From the NCBI GenBank assembly GCA_035542575.1, contig DATKLE010000099.1, positions 1 through 42,766 of the forward strand: a DNA stretch of 42,766 bases. Direction: 5' to 3'. Each line of letters starts with the position of its first letter. Positions within the stretch are counted from its first letter, which is position 1. Below the pieces are notes generated by a model. That model worked only from the letters and a program-made list of their open reading frames with translations. It made no database searches and was not told the DNA's origin. Positions 40,201 to 42,766 of the stretch are shown piece after piece. The position numbers and the translations under genes are program-made. The DNA is from JAIQET01 sp035542575 (GTDB taxonomy: Bacteria > Acidobacteriota > Terriglobia > Terriglobales > Acidobacteriaceae).

Positions 40201-41973
40201 TTGTCGAGACCTGCAAAGTTGGTTGTGCGCTTGGTCTGCTGGACCTCATTATTACTTCTCAGCGTGCTTGTTCCCGCGGGCTGGGCGCAGCCATCGCCCG
40301 CCGACACGATGGTGGTGAATGCCAGGATCTACACCGTCAATTCCCGACAACCCTGGGCGGAAGCGTTGGCCGTCGGCGGAGATAGGATCGTCGCCGTCGG
40401 CAGCGAGAAAGACATCGCCGCCTACCGGGGCCCGACGACCAAGGTTATTGACGCCGGGGGACGCCTCGTCCTGCCCGGATTCACCGACGCCCACATCCAT
40501 TTTCTCGAGGGCTCGGTCACCCTGCTGCGGGTCCACCTGGAGGATGCCAAGACCATTCCCGAGATTCAGAAACTGGTCAAGGAGTTTGCCGATAAACATC
40601 CCGACAGCCCATGGATCCTGGGCCGGGGATGGACCTATCCCACGTTTGCCCCCACCGGCCTTCCCGATAAAAAGTATCTCGACGAAGTTGTCCCCGACCG
40701 GCCGGTGTATCTGACCGCATTTGACGGCCACACCGCCTGGGCCAACAGCAAGGCCCTGGCACTGGCCGGAGTCACCAAGAAATCGCCCGATCCGCCGAAC
40801 GGCAGCTTCGTGCGTGACCCCGTTACGGGCGAGCCCACCGGAACCATTAAAGAGGATGCCGACCTGGTGTTTCAAAAAGTGATCCCGCCGCCCACGCGAG
40901 AGGAGCGCCTGCAAGCGCTGCGGGCCGGAATGCTGGAGGCAAACCGCGTGGGACTGGTGCGGGTGATCTGCGCCGGCAATGACGGCATCGCCGCCAGCGA
41001 CTTTGAGAACTTCGATTTGTACGACGAGCTTAGACGCAAGGGGGAACTCTCGGTCCGGGTGGCAGTCGCCTACGAACTGGATCCGCTGCCGGGCTTGAAT
41101 GAGAAAAACCTGTCTCTGATCGAGAAGGCGCGCCAACAATACCATGACGAGTGGATTTCCGGCGGAGCCGTCAAGTTCTTCCTCGACGGCGTAATCGAGT
41201 CGCATACCGCCGCCATGCTCGCGCCTTACAGCGATAATCCCTCGGTCAGCGGGAAGCTGTTCTGGGATCCGGCCAAATACAGGCAGACCGTCGCTGAACT
41301 CGATCGCCGCGGATTCCAGATTTTTACCCACGCCATCGGTGACCGCTCCGTGCGCCTGGCGCTCGATGCCTACCAGGAAGCTGCAGAGGCCAATCACACT
41401 CACGACGCGCGCCCGCGTATCGAGCACATCGAAACCATCTCCGCGCAGGACATCCCACGCTTCGGCAAGCTCGGCGTGATTGCCAGCTTCCAGCCTCTGC
41501 ATGCCTATCCCGATGACGACACCCTCAAGATCTGGGCCCGTAACGCAGGGCCGGAGCGTGTGCAGCGAGCCTGGGCATGGAACAGCATCGAGAAAACTGG
41601 CGGGCACCTCGCGTTCGGCAGCGACTGGCCGGTAGTGACCCTCAATCCCTGGCCCGGTGTGCAAAACGCTCTCACCCGCCAGACCACGGAGGGCGAGCCT
41701 CTTGGCGGCTTCGTGCCAAAAGAGCGCATCAGCCTGCAGGACACGATCAAGGCTTACACTCTCGGTGACGCCTTCGCGGGGCATCGCGAAAGGACCGAAG
41801 GCTCGCTCGAATCCGGCAAGCTCGCCGACTTGATCGTCCTCTCGCAGGACCTGTTCAAAATCGAGCCCACCGACATTGCCAAGACGGAAGTCATGCTGAC
41901 CATGGTTGGAGGGAGAGTCGTCTACCAGGCGCCGGGTTGGCCGGCAACCACGACTGCAACGGAGGCCAAGTGA
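40201..41973 (+). CDS. Exported YtcJ-type amidohydrolase
   Basis: A 590-aa amidohydrolase-3 family metal-dependent hydrolase. It starts with TTG at 40201, supported by AAGGAG eight bases upstream, and has a signal peptide (MSRPAKLVVRLVCWTSLLLLSVLVPAGWAQ). The metal site is recognisable: HIH in TDAHIHFLEG, Lys in GGAVKFFLDG, His in FTHAIGDRSV and RIEHIETI, and the Asp in FGSDWPV. The family hydrolyses amide or cyclic C-N bonds; substrates vary. Export places it in the periplasm. It precedes, and overlaps by four bases (GTGA), the polyamine-binding-protein gene, which suggests co-translation and a shared substrate. The link to the amine locus is inferred. Confidence 0.9.
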   Translation: MSRPAKLVVRLVCWTSLLLLSVLVPAGWAQPSPADTMVVNARIYTVNSRQPWAEALAVGGDRIVAVGSEKDIAAYRGPTTKVIDAGGRLVLPGFTDAHIHFLEGSVTLLRVHLEDAKTIPEIQKLVKEFADKHPDSPWILGRGWTYPTFAPTGLPDKKYLDEVVPDRPVYLTAFDGHTAWANSKALALAGVTKKSPDPPNGSFVRDPVTGEPTGTIKEDADLVFQKVIPPPTREERLQALRAGMLEANRVGLVRVICAGNDGIAASDFENFDLYDELRRKGELSVRVAVAYELDPLPGLNEKNLSLIEKARQQYHDEWISGGAVKFFLDGVIESHTAAMLAPYSDNPSVSGKLFWDPAKYRQTVAELDRRGFQIFTHAIGDRSVRLALDAYQEAAEANHTHDARPRIEHIETISAQDIPRFGKLGVIASFQPLHAYPDDDTLKIWARNAGPERVQRAWAWNSIEKTGGHLAFGSDWPVVTLNPWPGVQNALTRQTTEGEPLGGFVPKERISLQDTIKAYTLGDAFAGHRERTEGSLESGKLADLIVLSQDLFKIEPTDIAKTEVMLTMVGGRVVYQAPGWPATTTATEAK

Positions 41974-42766
41974 TCGTCCGTCGCGCCCCGTTCACCGCAC
42001 TGACTGTCGCTGCCCTTCTTCTGTTCGGTTCTTGCAGCAAGAAAACGCCCACGCTGAACCTTTTGGTCTGGGAGGGCTACGCCGACTCCTCCTTCGTGCG
42101 CGGCTTTGAGGAGCAATACCACTGCAAAGTCTCGGCTTCTTACATGGGCTCGAGCGACGAACTGGTCGCCAAGCTCCGCGGCGGCAGCGCCGGCAACTAC
42201 GATGTCATCTCGCCTTCGAGTGACGTCGCCACCATGATCGCTACCGCTGGACTGGCAGAACCGCTCGATCTGTCGAAGATTCCGTCGTACGGCCAGCTTT
42301 CTCCGCAACTCACCTCCTTGCCCTTGGTTCGCTCCCAGGGAAAGGTCTACGGCGTGCCCTTCATGTGGGGACCCGACCCGCTGATTTACGACACCACCGC
42401 GTTCGCCCAGCCGCCGGACACCTGGAACGTATTTTGGGATCCAAAGTACCGCGGCAAGATTTCTGTCTGGGACGACCTTTCCACCGTTTACATGGCCGCT
42501 CAGGTCCTGGGTTTCGACAAACCCGACCCAACCCGGCTTTACAACCTCACCGACGACCAACTGGAAGCGGTCAAGAAGAAGCTGCTGGAATTGAAGCCGA
42601 ACGTTCGCAAGATGTGGTCCACCGGGGGCGAGCTAACCAACTTATTTGAGAATCACGAGATCGTCGCCGCCATGGGCTGGCCGCTGATGACCAATCAGCT
42701 GCGCAAAGCGGACTTCCCTGTCGGCGAGACCATTCCGAAGGAGAACACAACCGGCTGGATCGACCA
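41970..42766 (+). CDS. PotD/PotF-like polyamine-binding lipoprotein of an ABC transporter (partial, runs off window)
   Basis: GTG at 41970 overlaps the amidohydrolase stop (GTGA). The first residues form a lipoprotein signal (IVRRAPFTALTVAALLLFGSC, the lipobox ending at Cys), then NLLVWEGYADSSFVRGFEEQYHCKV, the start of PotD/PotF-type binding proteins. YDVISPSSDVATMIATAGLAEPLDL, QGKVYGVPFMWGPDPLIYDT and WNVFWDPKYRGKISVWDDLS are characteristic blocks for spermidine/putrescine binding proteins. The frame is open to the last base (265 codons visible, family length is about 350). The remaining ABC genes should follow to the right. The putative ligand is a polyamine or similar amine. Confidence 0.9.
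   Translation, partial: MIVRRAPFTALTVAALLLFGSCSKKTPTLNLLVWEGYADSSFVRGFEEQYHCKVSASYMGSSDELVAKLRGGSAGNYDVISPSSDVATMIATAGLAEPLDLSKIPSYGQLSPQLTSLPLVRSQGKVYGVPFMWGPDPLIYDTTAFAQPPDTWNVFWDPKYRGKISVWDDLSTVYMAAQVLGFDKPDPTRLYNLTDDQLEAVKKKLLELKPNVRKMWSTGGELTNLFENHEIVAAMGWPLMTNQLRKADFPVGETIPKENTTGWID

Overview
The window reads as chromosome from a Gram-negative, GC-rich bacterium, most likely an Acidobacteriota (Terriglobia-like) genome or metagenome contig. The basis is a very large Oar-like TonB-dependent receptor with an N-terminal carboxypeptidase-regulatory domain, a Ser/Thr kinase fused to a long TPR tail, lipid A genes (lpxD and an LpxL-type acyltransferase), a SYLF protein, an M64 peptidase, and many palindromic or tandem-repeat elements between genes. 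The lineage call is inference; there is no rRNA or other marker here.

Layout. 1-51 is the 3' end of a gene entering from the left, followed by a strong hairpin. 196-660 is a small secreted HEAT-repeat protein. 947-6704 (minus) holds a CoA-binding protein and then a tight housekeeping operon transcribed lnt > prfB > CDF-like transporter > HD-domain protein > 411-aa unknown; prfB carries the classical programmed +1 frameshift. 6804-9382 (plus) is a 47-aa membrane peptide and an APC transporter with a long soluble tail. 9448-12554 (minus) is a Ser/Thr kinase-TPR gene broken by one base in the kinase hinge, divergent from an M64 peptidase. 14219-16111 is a TPR protein. 16247-18993 is a lipid A segment: an LpxL-like acyltransferase, a 47-aa membrane peptide, lpxD and a P-loop protein abutting lpxD. 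19179-24261 is a run of mostly single genes: SYLF protein, LuxR-type regulator with a degenerate receiver, pilin-like secreted protein, membrane-anchored unknown, SufT/DUF59 protein, small membrane protein and P1 peptidase. 24365-26200 is a secreted unknown.

26419-42766 is the most coherent accessory block and looks like an amine (putrescine/GABA/beta-alanine type) acquisition and catabolism locus. On the minus strand it runs TonB-dependent receptor, GSA-aminomutase-like class III aminotransferase, APC amino-acid permease, betaine/aminobutyraldehyde-type aldehyde dehydrogenase, GABA-type aminotransferase, methylmalonate-semialdehyde dehydrogenase and another class III aminotransferase. Divergently on the plus strand come a three-part MerR-XRE-cupin regulator (PuuR-like at its C-terminal two thirds), an exported YtcJ-type amidohydrolase, and a PotD/PotF-like polyamine-binding lipoprotein cut by the window end. 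A possible reading is that a conjugated amine crosses the outer membrane, is hydrolysed in the periplasm, captured by the binding protein, imported and degraded by transamination and semialdehyde oxidation. A perfect 8-9-8 inverted repeat frames the -10 box of the regulator promoter and is a good operator candidate.

Nearly every junction of the catabolic block carries a different short palindrome or heptad tandem repeat, some overlapping stop codons. No tRNA, rRNA, CRISPR array, transposase or phage gene was recognised.
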